Source: CAVSRC01 sp963730325 (GTDB taxonomy: Bacteria; Pseudomonadota; Alphaproteobacteria; Rhizobiales; Kaistiaceae). Taken from it: a stretch of 64,000 bases of DNA. A model generated the notes under the pieces. That model made no database searches. It had not been told where the DNA came from and was given only the letters and a program-made list of their open reading frames with translations. The position numbers and the translations under genes were made by a program. Position 1 is the first letter of the stretch. The number at the start of each line of letters is the position of its first letter. Where the stretch lies: assembly GCA_963730325.1 (NCBI GenBank), contig CAVSRC010000019.1:124001-188000 (forward strand), given 5' to 3'. Below are positions 34,517-43,158 of this stretch, one piece after another.

Positions 34517-35575
34517 TCACTTCAGCCCGAGGGCGCGCCGGATCATCGTCTGGTCGACCGATCCGCCAGCGAAATCGTCGAACGCCTTTTCGGTCACCCG
34601 GATGATGTGGCGCTTGATGAACTCCGCGCCCTCGCGCGCGCCGTCTTCGGGATGCTTGAGGCAGCACTCCCATTCGAGCACCGCCCAGGACGAGAAGCCG
34701 TATTGCGCCATCTTGGAAAAGATCGCCGGGAAGTTGACCTGCCCGTCGCCGAGCGAACGGAACCGCCCGGCGCGCTCGAGCCACGGCGCGTAGCCCGAAT
34801 AGACGCCCTGGCGGCCGGTCGGGTTGAACTCCGCGTCCTTGACGTGAAACATCTTCACCCGCTCGTGGTAGATGTCGAGGAAGGCGAGATAATCGAGCTG
34901 CTGCAGCACGAAGTGCGACGGGTCGTAGAGAATGTTGGCGCGCTGGTGGCCGCCGACCGCTTCGAGGAAACGCTCGAAGGTCGCGCCGTCGAACAGGTCT
35001 TCGCCGGGATGGATCTCGTAGGCGACGTCGCAGCCGGCGTCGTCGAAGGCGTCGAGGATCGGCCGCCAGCGCCGCGCCAGTTCGGCGAACGCCGTCTCGA
35101 TCAGCCCGGGCGCGCGCTGCGGCCAGGGATAGACGAACGGCCAGGCGAGCGAACCGGAGAAGGTGGCGTGGGCTTTCAAGCCCAGCCGCTTCGACGCCTT
35201 GGCGGCGTTGAGCATCTGTTCGACTGCCCACTTCTGCCGCGCCGCCGGGTTGCCGTGCACCTCGGCCGGCGCGAAGCCGTCAAACGCGTCGTCGAAGGCC
35301 GGATTGACCGCGACGAGCTGACCCTGCAGATGCGTCGCAAGTTCGGTGATGGTGAGCCCGCAACTGGCCGCGATTCCCTTGAGCTCGTCGCAATAGGCTT
35401 GCGAAGACGCGGCCTTGGCGAGATCGATCAGGCGGCCGTCCCAGGCGGGAATCTGCACGCCCGTGTAACCGAGCGAAGCCGCCCATTTGCAGATCGAAGC
35501 GAATGTATTGAACGGCGCCGCGTCGCTGGCGAACTGCGCCAGAAAGATCGCCGGCCCCTTGACCGTGCCTGCCAT
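34517..35575 (-). CDS. Sugar phosphate isomerase/epimerase (xylose isomerase-like TIM barrel)
   Basis: 352 residues of the AP-endonuclease-2/xylose isomerase-like fold. Seen: VTGVQIPAWD-like YTGVQIPAWDGRLIDL, CDVAYEIHPGEDLFDG (metal-ligand Glu and His), YDPSHFVLQQLDYLAFLDIY and KMFHVKDAEFNP (Asp/His ligands), as in IolE/IolI-type proteins. It should be a cytoplasmic, metal-dependent isomerase or epimerase acting on a sugar or polyol derivative. It lies between the flavin oxidoreductase (121 bases) and the large 2-oxoacid oxidoreductase (40 bases), so all three are probably one transcript. Confidence 0.85.
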   Translation of the reverse strand: MAGTVKGPAIFLAQFASDAAPFNTFASICKWAASLGYTGVQIPAWDGRLIDLAKAASSQAYCDELKGIAASCGLTITELATHLQGQLVAVNPAFDDAFDGFAPAEVHGNPAARQKWAVEQMLNAAKASKRLGLKAHATFSGSLAWPFVYPWPQRAPGLIETAFAELARRWRPILDAFDDAGCDVAYEIHPGEDLFDGATFERFLEAVGGHQRANILYDPSHFVLQQLDYLAFLDIYHERVKMFHVKDAEFNPTGRQGVYSGYAPWLERAGRFRSLGDGQVNFPAIFSKMAQYGFSSWAVLEWECCLKHPEDGAREGAEFIKRHIIRVTEKAFDDFAGGSVDQTMIRRALGLK

Positions 35576-35696
35576 GATCGTCCCCTAAACCTGAATCCAC
35601 CAACGCTCGCAAATCGTGCTCCGGCCGCGGCCGGGATGATCACGCGCGGGCGCCGTTCGCCGCGAAGGGATCGGCGCCCGCACGTGAAGTTCCGCG

Positions 35697-36956
35697 TCAG
35701 GTGCGGCTGACATCAAGCGGGCCGAATTCGCGGCGCGTCCTTTCGAGGCTCTTGTTCGCCTCCTTCTCATAGGTGGCGCAACCGACTTGCTGCTGGCGAG
35801 CAAGCAGCTCGAAGCAGCCGTCGCAGGCGGTACACCACTTGACCTGGTCGGCCTCGCCGGCGATCAGCTTGCGGGCGAATTGCGGGTCGGCGATCGACTG
35901 GCGGCCGAGCGCGACCATGTCGGTGATTCCGTCACGGATGTTCTTGTCGCCCCACCACAGGAGCTTGTTCTTCTGTTCGTCGACGTAGCGGAAATTGTTT
36001 TCGCCGTTGGCGAACACCGAATAGGCCGAGCCGATGACGACCGTCTCGGGCTTCACCACCTTCTTCACTTCGTGGGAGAAGTAAAAGTGGAAGTAGGCTT
36101 CGTCCGGAGTGCGCTCGGGCGGCTGGTTAAGCACCGTGTTGCCAGCCGGTCCGCCGGCTGACTGGAGGATGAACTTGGCGCCGCGTTCCTCGATCCCCTT
36201 GATGAACTCCAGCGTCTCGGAGAGGTCCATCATCGGCGAATCGGGGCCGGCGGTGCCCTGGCCGCCCGGGATGCCCTCATAAAGCGTGACCTTCGAGCCG
36301 AGGATGAAGTTGGGGTCGTTGACTGCCTTCATCACCCGCTCGTAAATCTCGTAGCCGAAGCGGAAACGGTTCTCTTTGGGACCGCCGTACTTCCATTTGC
36401 GGTCGTTGTAGGGGCGCAGAATCTGGGCGCCGAGATAGCCGTGACAGAACTTTATATCGAGACCATCCAAGCCGATATCGTGGGCGATCTTGGCGGCCTG
36501 GACGAACTCTTCGATGATGTGGTCGGCATCCTCGTCGCTGAGCAGCTCCGATTCGAATCCGACCATCTGCTTCGGGGAGACACGCTTGGAGAAGGGGCCG
36601 CTGATCTCGCCGGAATGCGTGAGCTGGGCGACGAACAACGGCTTGGCGTTGACCTGACGCAGTTCGGCGACGAAGGCGGCGAGCGCTTTGGCGTTGCGGG
36701 GCAGGATCGACAACTGGTGGGTGCGCGCCGTCGACGTGTCGCCGACCGAGATCGCCTCGAGCACGATCATGCCAGCGCCGCCGGTGAACAGGTTGCGGTA
36801 GCGATTTAGGGTGCGCTCGGTCGGATTGCCGCGATTGTCGGGATCATCGGCGCCGATGCCGTCGTTGAACTCCATCGGTTGGACGACGAAGCGGTTGGCC
36901 GCGGTCTTGGTCCCGATCGTGATCGGGTTGAAGCAGGCATTGCTTGCGGTGGTCAT
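35697..36956 (-). CDS. NADH:flavin oxidoreductase (old yellow enzyme family) with C-terminal Cys cluster
   Basis: 419 residues. FMN-binding TIM barrel: PITIGTKTAANRFVVQPMEF, the glycine-rich GGAGMIVLEAISVGDTST, VAQLTHSGEIS, and GLDGLDIKFCHGYLGAQILR where most family members read DAVEIHxAHGYLLxQFLSP. The C-terminus has CTACDGCFELLARQQQVGC, a C-X2-C-X2-C-X11-C set resembling the 4Fe-4S site of 2,4-dienoyl-CoA reductases (usually C-X2-C-X3-C). The second NAD-binding half of those enzymes is missing. Start ATG 36956. It is first in the operon; three iterons lie ~150 bases upstream. Confidence 0.88.
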   Translation of the reverse strand: MTTASNACFNPITIGTKTAANRFVVQPMEFNDGIGADDPDNRGNPTERTLNRYRNLFTGGAGMIVLEAISVGDTSTARTHQLSILPRNAKALAAFVAELRQVNAKPLFVAQLTHSGEISGPFSKRVSPKQMVGFESELLSDEDADHIIEEFVQAAKIAHDIGLDGLDIKFCHGYLGAQILRPYNDRKWKYGGPKENRFRFGYEIYERVMKAVNDPNFILGSKVTLYEGIPGGQGTAGPDSPMMDLSETLEFIKGIEERGAKFILQSAGGPAGNTVLNQPPERTPDEAYFHFYFSHEVKKVVKPETVVIGSAYSVFANGENNFRYVDEQKNKLLWWGDKNIRDGITDMVALGRQSIADPQFARKLIAGEADQVKWCTACDGCFELLARQQQVGCATYEKEANKSLERTRREFGPLDVSRT

Positions 36957-37101
36957 GTAAGAGCTTCTTTCTGGTTGTCGCCATTTCCGAGACCTGTCCG
37001 GCAACGGGTCCTGGTTGACGCTAGTTGGGCATTATTTCCTCCGCGTCGGCCAATTTTACTTGACCGAACCGCACCAAGGCTTGGCCTTGATGACTTGAAA
37101 C

Positions 37102-37146
37102 GGTATATCGCAGCAACGGTATATCGCAGGACACAGTATATCGCAG
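37102..37146. repeat. Three iterons (GGTATATCGCAG), probable operator of the oxidoreductase operon
   Basis: GGTATATCGCAG at 37102-37113 and 37118-37129, and AGTATATCGCAG at 37135-37146, i.e. starts 16 and 17 bases apart; a fourth partial unit (CCGTAT) follows. They lie 146-190 bases upstream of the flavin oxidoreductase ATG and between it and the AraC-type regulator gene. Direct repeats of this kind are typical activator-binding sites; the binding protein is inferred, not shown. Confidence 0.7.
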
Positions 37147-37377
37147 CGACCGTATGAGTATTCGCCAACGCGTCTAGAAAAACAATCAATGCGTCTAAAT
37201 CTTGGATCAGCCAGTCGGATGCCGGCCGCCATGGCGGCGATGGGCAGGCCGAATGCGGCACCGCGGAGGACGCGCGGTTCGAACCCGAATATACCGGGTA
37301 GCCCATTGATTCATGGCATTTGTGTCGCGATTAAGCTCTTATAATCAGCACCTTAACCTGCTTTGCAGGCTGCTTTC

Positions 37378-37720
37378 ATGACGACCCCGGCGGGGGAATC
37401 GGACGGCGAGGCGCTCGACCGCGATTTCGACCGCCGCCTGATGCTCCAGTTTCGGGGATCGGCAGATTTGCCGCCGACGCTGGTTTGCTCGCTACGGGGA
37501 ACGCGCCGAAGCGCTGAAGCCGGTCGTGACAAATCAAGGCAAAGTTTCGCGCGTCTATTTCCGCGCCGATTCGGGCTTCGCCAATCCCGAAGTCTAGGAT
37601 TAGCTGGAAACCAGAAGGATCAAATACGCATTCCTGGGCGCAACCCCGAACCTGCCCGCTCGACAGACATTTTGACACATTGCCAAGGTCCGTTGACGGC
37701 GAAACAGTTTCACTTGCGAG
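37378..37720 (+). pseudogene. Remnant of an IS1380-family transposase
   Basis: Two pieces match what I know of IS1380-type transposases. The first, from ATG 37378, contains DFDRRLMLQFRGS, typical of the N-terminus. The second, in another stretch from about 37487, reads YGERAEALKPVVTN then GKVSRVYFRADSGFANPEV*, D*, LETRRIKYAF. FRADSGFA is the catalytic-region motif of the family. Two in-frame TAG codons (37595 and 37601) interrupt it, and most of the middle of the gene is gone. No terminal inverted repeats were identified. The gap 36957-38085 otherwise holds only the iterons and nothing else I can name. Confidence 0.75.
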
Positions 37721-38085
37721 CCTTATCTGGCGGATGTCCGTGGAAGCGGCGCCGAATGCCTTGTTATTGGCGGGGCGCCGGGCAAGACGAAGCGGAGCAT
37801 GAGGCGCGGCGCGTCTCGACAGAGTTTGCGAACCGTTGGCCATGCGAATAATGCGCGGATTGGCAGTTGTATTATCGGAGACGTCCCGGATGCGGGATTC
37901 TACCCAGGATACACTTGCCACGCATCTCCGGCGGCGGGTTGATGCGGACGCGCGACGTCTTGCCGGTCATGGTGACGTCAAACCAGTGCGAACTGCGGCT
38001 GTCTGCCACTTCGGTCAGGTGATTTGTCGCGAAGTGGACGGGAATTTCACCCCTTGCGGGCAGGCAGCGGCCAAGGGTGACAGCC

Positions 38086-39078
38086 ATGCGCGAGTCGATC
38101 ACGCTCTACACGGGGGATTTTGGCCGGCTCGCCGTCATGATGGGCAGCATGAAGGGGTGGGTCACGCATGTACATCGGACGGTGGCGATCGTCGTGTGGC
38201 TCGAAGGCGAAACTGGCGATATCACCATCGACTGCGACAAGGTGCGCCCCAGCCGCGACGTCGCGGTCGGCATCAACGCTCTGCAGCCGCACAGCCACGA
38301 GATCCCACGCGGCGCCGAGCCAGGGAAGCTGGTTGCTTTCTATCTCGAACCAAACTGGCTGCGGCGGCGCTACGGCATCGACGCGACGGCACCGTTCTTC
38401 GCCGATCCGGCGATCGCCGTCACGGAGGGCTTGCGCGAAAAGGTGGTCCAACTGGTCGAGCGGCTGACGCAGCCGCAAGCGGGGCGGGGCGACGCCCTCG
38501 CCAGCACGGAAGAACTGATCGACGACATGGTGGCGGCGGTGAGGACCGGCGATCGTCCAGCCGAGCGCGCCGACTACGGCCAGCGCGCGGTCGACCCCCG
38601 CATCCGTAGAGTGATCGATCTGATGCAAGAGAATGTCTCGCGCCGGATCTGCTTCGACCATCTCGCCGCCGAGGCCGGCCTGTCGCGGCCGAACTTCTTC
38701 GCGCTGTTCAAGGAGAATACGGGCGTCACGCCCAACGTCTATTGGAACATGCTTCGCGTCAACGAGGCGTGCCGGATGCTGCATCAGGCGGAGTACAAGA
38801 TGTACGCCCTGGCCGCCGACCTCGGCTTCACCAACGAGGGCAATTTCTCGCGTTTCTTCCGCTACCACGTCGGGGTATCTCCGCTCGTCTATCGTTCCGC
38901 CGTCACCGGCCTTGACGCTGCCGAGCGGGACGCCGACGCGCTGCTCGCCGGGGAGGCGAGCTCCATGCGACGGATTCGTGAGATCGAGTTGGAAATCGAC
39001 CGGCTGAAGGACGAAGTGGCGTGGCTGCGCGACCGCGAATTCGCCGCTGCCGACCGGCGCCACCGCAACGCCGGCTGA
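38086..39078 (+). CDS. AraC family transcriptional regulator
   Basis: 330 residues. The N-terminal ~190 residues are a sensor region without a clear cupin motif. The C-terminal double helix-turn-helix is clear at ~190-275: ICFDHLAAEAGLSRPNFFAL, then MLHQAEYKMYALAADLGF, then FTNEGNFSRFFRYHVGVSPL with the AraC signature. After it comes an unusual tail with a heptad-rich helix (RRIREIELEIDRLKDEVAWL), perhaps an extra dimerisation coil. ATG 38086 follows AAGGGTGACAGCC; a GTG at 38077 is in frame. It is divergent from the oxidoreductase operon across the iterons and IS wreck, and is the best candidate regulator for it. Confidence 0.88.
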   Translation: MRESITLYTGDFGRLAVMMGSMKGWVTHVHRTVAIVVWLEGETGDITIDCDKVRPSRDVAVGINALQPHSHEIPRGAEPGKLVAFYLEPNWLRRRYGIDATAPFFADPAIAVTEGLREKVVQLVERLTQPQAGRGDALASTEELIDDMVAAVRTGDRPAERADYGQRAVDPRIRRVIDLMQENVSRRICFDHLAAEAGLSRPNFFALFKENTGVTPNVYWNMLRVNEACRMLHQAEYKMYALAADLGFTNEGNFSRFFRYHVGVSPLVYRSAVTGLDAAERDADALLAGEASSMRRIREIELEIDRLKDEVAWLRDREFAAADRRHRNAG

Positions 39079-39439
39079 TCTTACTGCGTCATAATTTCTT
39101 GGCCTGACTCTCTCGATCAGCCACTTCATCCCGGCTTTTCGCGGCCGCTGAAACCCGGCAACGGCCAAATATCTCCTGCACACCCACCGCCTTTGTCTGT
39201 TCGCGGAGCGCTGTTGGCGCGTTGCCACTATCGCCCTGGAGACGATCGACCGCGACACGAGGCGATGTCGGTAATGGCCGAGACGGCGCGGGCGCTGCGG
39301 TCGGATCAGGCAACGATCTCCGCTTCAGCGGGGCCAAACGCGACATCGCTATCGAATGATTCTCGGGCGCCCTGCCGTCCGAAACGGATGGCCCATTGAC
39401 AAATGTCATGACGTTCGTACACGGCCGTGTGGACCCAGC

Positions 39440-40030
39440 CGAGCCCCGACAGTGGGGCACCGCGTCGAGGAAAGCGCGCTCGACTTGCCGCTGGAGGAAT
39501 TCTGGGTCCGCTACAACGATATCGTGGCGGTGGAGACCACCGCCTCCCTGGACCGCATGGCGCCGCTGGTCGGCCGCCCGATCGGCGATGACGAACTGGC
39601 GCCGTTCAACGCCGCGATGCGCGCTTACGGCCGCTCGCTGGATGCCGTCACCTATTCCCAAAGCATTGCGGCGGTGCGCAAGGCCAGCCAACGGATCGCG
39701 ATGCAGGTCGATCGGTTCGACATCTTCATGACGCCGACGCTCACCCAGCCGCCGCGTCCGGTCGGCTACTGGTCCCTGGAAGAAGGCGATCGCGAGGCCT
39801 ATCTCCACAGGTGGTGCGACGCCGGCTATCTCTATCCGTTCAACATATCCGGTCTGCCGGCGATCTCGGTTCCCGCCGGGCATGGCGAACTCGACCTGCC
39901 GATCGGTGTCCAGCTCGTAGCCGGCCTCGGACAGGAAGACCTGCTGCTGCGCCTGGCGCGCCAGATCGAGATCGCGGCGCCGTGGAACGACCGGGTGCCT
40001 TCGATCTCGGCCGCTTCGCTGGCGGCATGA
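39440..40030 (+). pseudogene. Amidase-signature enzyme, C-terminal remnant
   Basis: About 195 codons (reading GHRVEESALDLPLEEFWVRY to the stop at 40028) match the C-terminal half of amidase-signature hydrolases: DIFMTPTLTQPPRPVGYW and YPFNISGLPAISVPAGHGEL are diagnostic. The catalytic Ser-cisSer-Lys triad region and GGSSGG stretch are absent upstream, so it cannot be an active amidase. The preceding 39079-39440 shows only scrambled short frames and no gene. Probably the scar of a deletion or insertion. Confidence 0.75.
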
Positions 40031-40061
40031 ATCCGCTGTAGCCAAGGAAAGGCATCGCGAC

Positions 40062-40844
40062 ATGAGCAAACGAATCCTGCTGGTCGGCGAAAGCTGGACA
40101 TCGACAGCCTCCCACATCAAGGGGTGGGATCGGTTCAGCTCCGTCACTCATCATCGGGGAGCCGACGAGTTCATCGCGCGGGTCGGCAACGACAGCTACG
40201 TCTTCGACTACATGTTGTGCCACGAGGCGGCGGAACGCTTTCCCAGCGAACCGGAAAAGCTCGATGCCTACGAAACCATCATCCTCAGCGACATCGGCTC
40301 GAATACGCTGCTGCTTCCCGAAGCGGTCTGGGTCCATTCCCGCCGCATTCCGAACCGGCTGAAGGCGATCCGCGAGTACGTGCGGCGCGGCGGTGGGCTC
40401 ATCATGGTTGGTGGGTATTACAGCTTCCAGGGGATCAGCGGTGGCGCCCGCTACGCAGGAACCCCCGTGGAGGACGCTCTCCCCGTCACGATCCACCGCT
40501 ACGATGACCGGCGCGAAATGCCGGAGGGCATCTCGCCGGTACCCGGCGACGGGGTCGACGGGCATCCGGTCCTCAAGGATGTCCCGGCTGCCATGCCCTA
40601 CGTTCTGGGCATGAACGAAGTGGTGGCGAAATCCGGTGCCACGACACTTCTATCGCTGCCGGCCGACGAAGGCGGTCATCCACTGCTCGTCGTCGGAGAA
40701 TTCGGCAAAGGCCGCGCCGCGGCATGGACGACCGACATCGGCCCGCACTGGCTGCCGGTCGAGTTTCTGCGGTGGGACGGCTTTGCACGCCTCTGGCGCA
40801 ATCTCCTGGCATGGACGAGCGCTGGCGCTGCGAAGGCTCGTTGA
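40062..40844 (+). CDS. Glutamine-amidotransferase-like protein (PF07090 type)
   Basis: 260 residues. MSKRILLVGESWTSTASHIK is the start of the class I GATase-like family that was called DUF1355; YETIILSDIGSNTLLLPEAV and RGGGLIMVGGYYSFQGISGG fit the Rossmann-like core, and LPADEGGHPLLVVGEFGKGR with ATDIGPHW-like TTDIGPHW the end. A nucleophile cysteine at the usual elbow is not evident (the segment reads GGYYSF), as in many members. Function is unknown; often found in sugar or polyol catabolic loci. ATG follows AAGGAAAGGCATCGCGAC. Confidence 0.75.
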   Translation: MSKRILLVGESWTSTASHIKGWDRFSSVTHHRGADEFIARVGNDSYVFDYMLCHEAAERFPSEPEKLDAYETIILSDIGSNTLLLPEAVWVHSRRIPNRLKAIREYVRRGGGLIMVGGYYSFQGISGGARYAGTPVEDALPVTIHRYDDRREMPEGISPVPGDGVDGHPVLKDVPAAMPYVLGMNEVVAKSGATTLLSLPADEGGHPLLVVGEFGKGRAAAWTTDIGPHWLPVEFLRWDGFARLWRNLLAWTSAGAAKAR

Positions 40845-40990
40845 AGGTCGCCGGCGATGGCCGGTATACGTCGAGTGTCCACGTCGCGCCGGCCGAATTC
40901 GTGCGCCACGACAAGGCCAATGGCCGGCGCTACGACCGTTCGGTCGGCGTGACGTTCAAGGATGTGCCGATCACCACTGAACGCGAGTAG
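40811..40990 (+). CDS. Small hypothetical protein overlapping the upstream gene
   Basis: 59 codons from ATG 40811, starting 34 bases inside the GATase-like gene in another frame. The product (MDERWRCEGSLKVAGDGRYT...) is charged and soluble, with no motif I know. The overlap and same direction would allow coupled translation. No clear ribosome binding site is seen. It could be chance. Confidence 0.35.
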   Translation: MDERWRCEGSLKVAGDGRYTSSVHVAPAEFVRHDKANGRRYDRSVGVTFKDVPITTERE

Positions 40991-41031
40991 CCTCGGCGGC
41001 TTGGATCGAGGCGGCGCCCCTGCATGAAGGC

Positions 41032-41898
41032 TCAGATTTCCTTCATCACCTGGGCATAGGAGAGCAGCGCGAACAGAGCGGTGCCGCCGACGACGTTGCC
41101 GAGCAGAACCGGAATCGTGAAGTTGAAAACCATGGCTGGCACCCCGAGATCGCCAGTCATCACCAGCAGGAACGCGTCGACGCTGCCCGCGACGACATGG
41201 GTGAAGCCGCCGAGCGCGATCAGCCAGGTCATCAGCGTAACGACGTGAAATTGCGTGCTGGTCGCGCTGGGTAGCAGCCAGACCATCGCCGCCACCAGAA
41301 ATCCGGCGCCGATGGCCCGGAAGAACATGGCCAGCCAGCCGTGCTGCATCATGGTCTGGCCGATCTCGTGCATGGTGGCCAGCACCGGCGGCGAAAGCGC
41401 CGGCGTGAAGGTACAGAACAGCGCGGCGATCAGCGTTCCGACCATGTTGGCGAGGAAGACGATCGCCCACATGCGCGCCATCTTCACGATGCGGTCACGC
41501 GTCGGCCTGGCGACGACCGGAAGCACGACGGTGATGGTGTTCTCGGTGAACAGCTGCTGGCGCGCCAGCACGACCATGAGAAAGCCGACCGAATAGCCGA
41601 AGCTCACGATCAGCGGCCGCCACGGCGCGTCCGGCAGGTGCATCTGAAGCAGCGCCTGGCTGAGCGTCGAGAAGCTGATCGATACGCCCGCGGCGATACC
41701 CGACCACCACAGCGAGATTGCCGGCCGCGCCATCTCTTCCTCGCCCATGCGGCGGACGATTTCGTAGATGACCGGCGTGCGCGGGCTCGAGCGCTCCTCG
41801 ACCTCGTCGATCTCGTGGCGGCTGATCGGCTGCGAGCCGATCTTGGCCTTGGACCTCTGGGTCGGCTTCTTTTTCGACGTTTTTCCGTTTTCAGACAA
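41032..41898 (-). CDS. Formate/nitrite transporter family protein
   Basis: 288 residues of the FNT (FocA/NirC/YfdC-like) family. After a 60-residue, Lys/Arg-rich cytoplasmic N-terminus there are about six membrane segments. GIAAGVSISFSTLSQALL is the first pore helix, LFTENTITVVLPVV the signature loop (TENT in place of FTxN), and THVVAGSVDAFLLVMTGD the second half with the conserved His. The substrate may be formate, nitrite or a short carboxylate; the long N-terminus is closer to YfdC than FocA. It has its own upstream region shared with the divergent DUF4396 gene. Confidence 0.88.
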   Translation of the reverse strand: MSENGKTSKKKPTQRSKAKIGSQPISRHEIDEVEERSSPRTPVIYEIVRRMGEEEMARPAISLWWSGIAAGVSISFSTLSQALLQMHLPDAPWRPLIVSFGYSVGFLMVVLARQQLFTENTITVVLPVVARPTRDRIVKMARMWAIVFLANMVGTLIAALFCTFTPALSPPVLATMHEIGQTMMQHGWLAMFFRAIGAGFLVAAMVWLLPSATSTQFHVVTLMTWLIALGGFTHVVAGSVDAFLLVMTGDLGVPAMVFNFTIPVLLGNVVGGTALFALLSYAQVMKEI

Positions 41899-42084
41899 AT
41901 GCTTGTGCTGCTTGGCGAGCGGGTTTCCGTCGTGCGGGAGGGCGGCCTCCGGATTGTCGCCGGGACCAACCGGTCTGTGTTAAGCGGCCGAGGGGTATCC
42001 GGTTCCATCGGACGAACGGAACGGTTCGTCTGCCCGCGCATTGCCCTGGCGCAGACGCCGTTTTGAAATGGAGGAGCACGCACA

Positions 42085-42801
42085 GTGCCGTTTTGGCTCG
42101 ATATCGTCTCGATCGCCTTCCTGGTTCTCGGTTTCGTCTGCGCGGCCGTGATCGCCGCCGACGTGGCCAGGCGTCCCCAGCCCATGTGGATCATGAACGT
42201 CGTGTGGCCGGTCACGGCGCTTTTCGGGACGGTGCCGTTGACGTGGTTCTATTTCCGCTTCGGCCGCGCTGCACCGATCAAGACCGGCGGTCAGCATCAT
42301 CATCACGGCGGTGCGGACAAGCCGCTCGTGGTGGCCGTCGCGACAGGCACGATGCACTGCGGCGCCGGCTGCACGCTCGGCGATATCGCCGCCGAGTGGC
42401 TGGCGTTCTTCGCCCCGGCGATCGCCGTCTGGTTCGGCTGGCACAGCCTGTTTGCCGAGAAGATGTTCGCCGTATGGATCGTCGACTTCATCTTCGCCTT
42501 CGCCTTCGGCATCGTCTTTCAGTACTTCGCCATCGCGCCCATGCGCGGGCTGTCGCTGGGGGAGGGGCTCATCGCCGCGCTCAAGGCCGACGCCCTGTCG
42601 CTGACTGCGTGGCAGGTCGGCATGTACGGTTTCATGGCCTTCGCCCAGTTCTATCCGTTCCGTCACCTGCTTGGCGTGCCGCTGGAGGTGAACACGCCGG
42701 AATTCTGGTTCGTGATGCAGATCGCCATGATCGCCGGCTTCGTTACCAGCTATCCGGTCAACTGGTGGCTCATCCGCGTCGGTATCAAGGAGCGCATGTA
42801 G
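42085..42801 (+). CDS. DUF4396 domain membrane protein
   Basis: 238 residues, GTG start after GGAGGAGCACGCACA. About six membrane segments; the first is LDIVSIAFLVLGFVCAAVIA. A histidine cluster (GGQHHHHGGADK) followed by ATGTMHCGAGCTLGDIAAEW is typical of the DUF4396 family and suggests metal binding at a loop, possibly copper; that is inference. It is divergent from the transporter gene. Confidence 0.8.
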   Translation: MPFWLDIVSIAFLVLGFVCAAVIAADVARRPQPMWIMNVVWPVTALFGTVPLTWFYFRFGRAAPIKTGGQHHHHGGADKPLVVAVATGTMHCGAGCTLGDIAAEWLAFFAPAIAVWFGWHSLFAEKMFAVWIVDFIFAFAFGIVFQYFAIAPMRGLSLGEGLIAALKADALSLTAWQVGMYGFMAFAQFYPFRHLLGVPLEVNTPEFWFVMQIAMIAGFVTSYPVNWWLIRVGIKERM

Positions 42802-42823
42802 TCCGCGGGATTCGCGCGCGCCC

Positions 42824-42849
42824 GGAACCAAAGGCCGTGCGATCGCGTT
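42824..42849 (+). promoter_or_regulatory. EcfG-type promoter for csbD-like gene
   Basis: GGAAC at 42824-42828, 17 bases, CGTT at 42846-42849: an exact match to the alphaproteobacterial general stress sigma factor consensus. The start codon is 35 bases downstream. Confidence 0.85.
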
Positions 42850-42883
42850 CTCATGCTGTGTACAACCACCAACGGAGCGACCA

Positions 42884-43081
42884 ATGAATTGGGATCAGGT
42901 GAAAGGGAACTGGAAGCAGGTGCAGGGCGAGGCCCAGAAGCAGTGGGGCAAGCTCACCAGCGACGATCTCGACGTGATCGAAGGCGAGCGCACCAAGCTC
43001 GCCGGCCGCCTGCAGGAACTCTACGGCTATGGCAAGGACCAGGCCGACAAGGAAATCGAGGCCTGGCTCGGCAAGCACTAG
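42884..43081 (+). CDS. CsbD family stress protein
   Basis: 65 residues. MNWDQVKGNWKQVQGEAQKQ followed by WGKLTSDDLDVIEGERTKLA is the CsbD/YjbJ family pattern, a small hydrophilic stress protein of unknown action. An exact EcfG promoter stands upstream, and a strong hairpin follows, so it is a one-gene unit. Family membership is certain; the role is not known. Confidence 0.95.
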   Translation: MNWDQVKGNWKQVQGEAQKQWGKLTSDDLDVIEGERTKLAGRLQELYGYGKDQADKEIEAWLGKH

Positions 43082-43100
43082 CGACCAGCGCATCGACCTG

Positions 43101-43136
43101 AACGGGCGTCGCCCCAGGCGGCGCCCGTTGCCTTTC
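43101..43136 (+). terminator. Terminator after csbD-like gene
   Basis: AACGGGCGTCGCC-CCA-GGCGGCGCCCGTT, a 13-bp stem with one G-T wobble, followed by GCCTTTCC. Confidence 0.75.
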
Positions 43137-43158
43137 CGGGACGGAGCGGACGAACCCC

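Noticed and set aside
37274..37290. GGTTCGAACCCG as the T-arm of a tRNA gene
   Set aside because: No matching acceptor, D or anticodon stems could be drawn on either strand; the same holds for TTCGAACCCC near 7239.
41983..42022. GGAAC strings on both strands between the FNT transporter and DUF4396 genes, as EcfG promoters
   Set aside because: At 16-17 bases downstream neither strand shows CGTT (CTTA and ATTG instead), so the consensus is not met.
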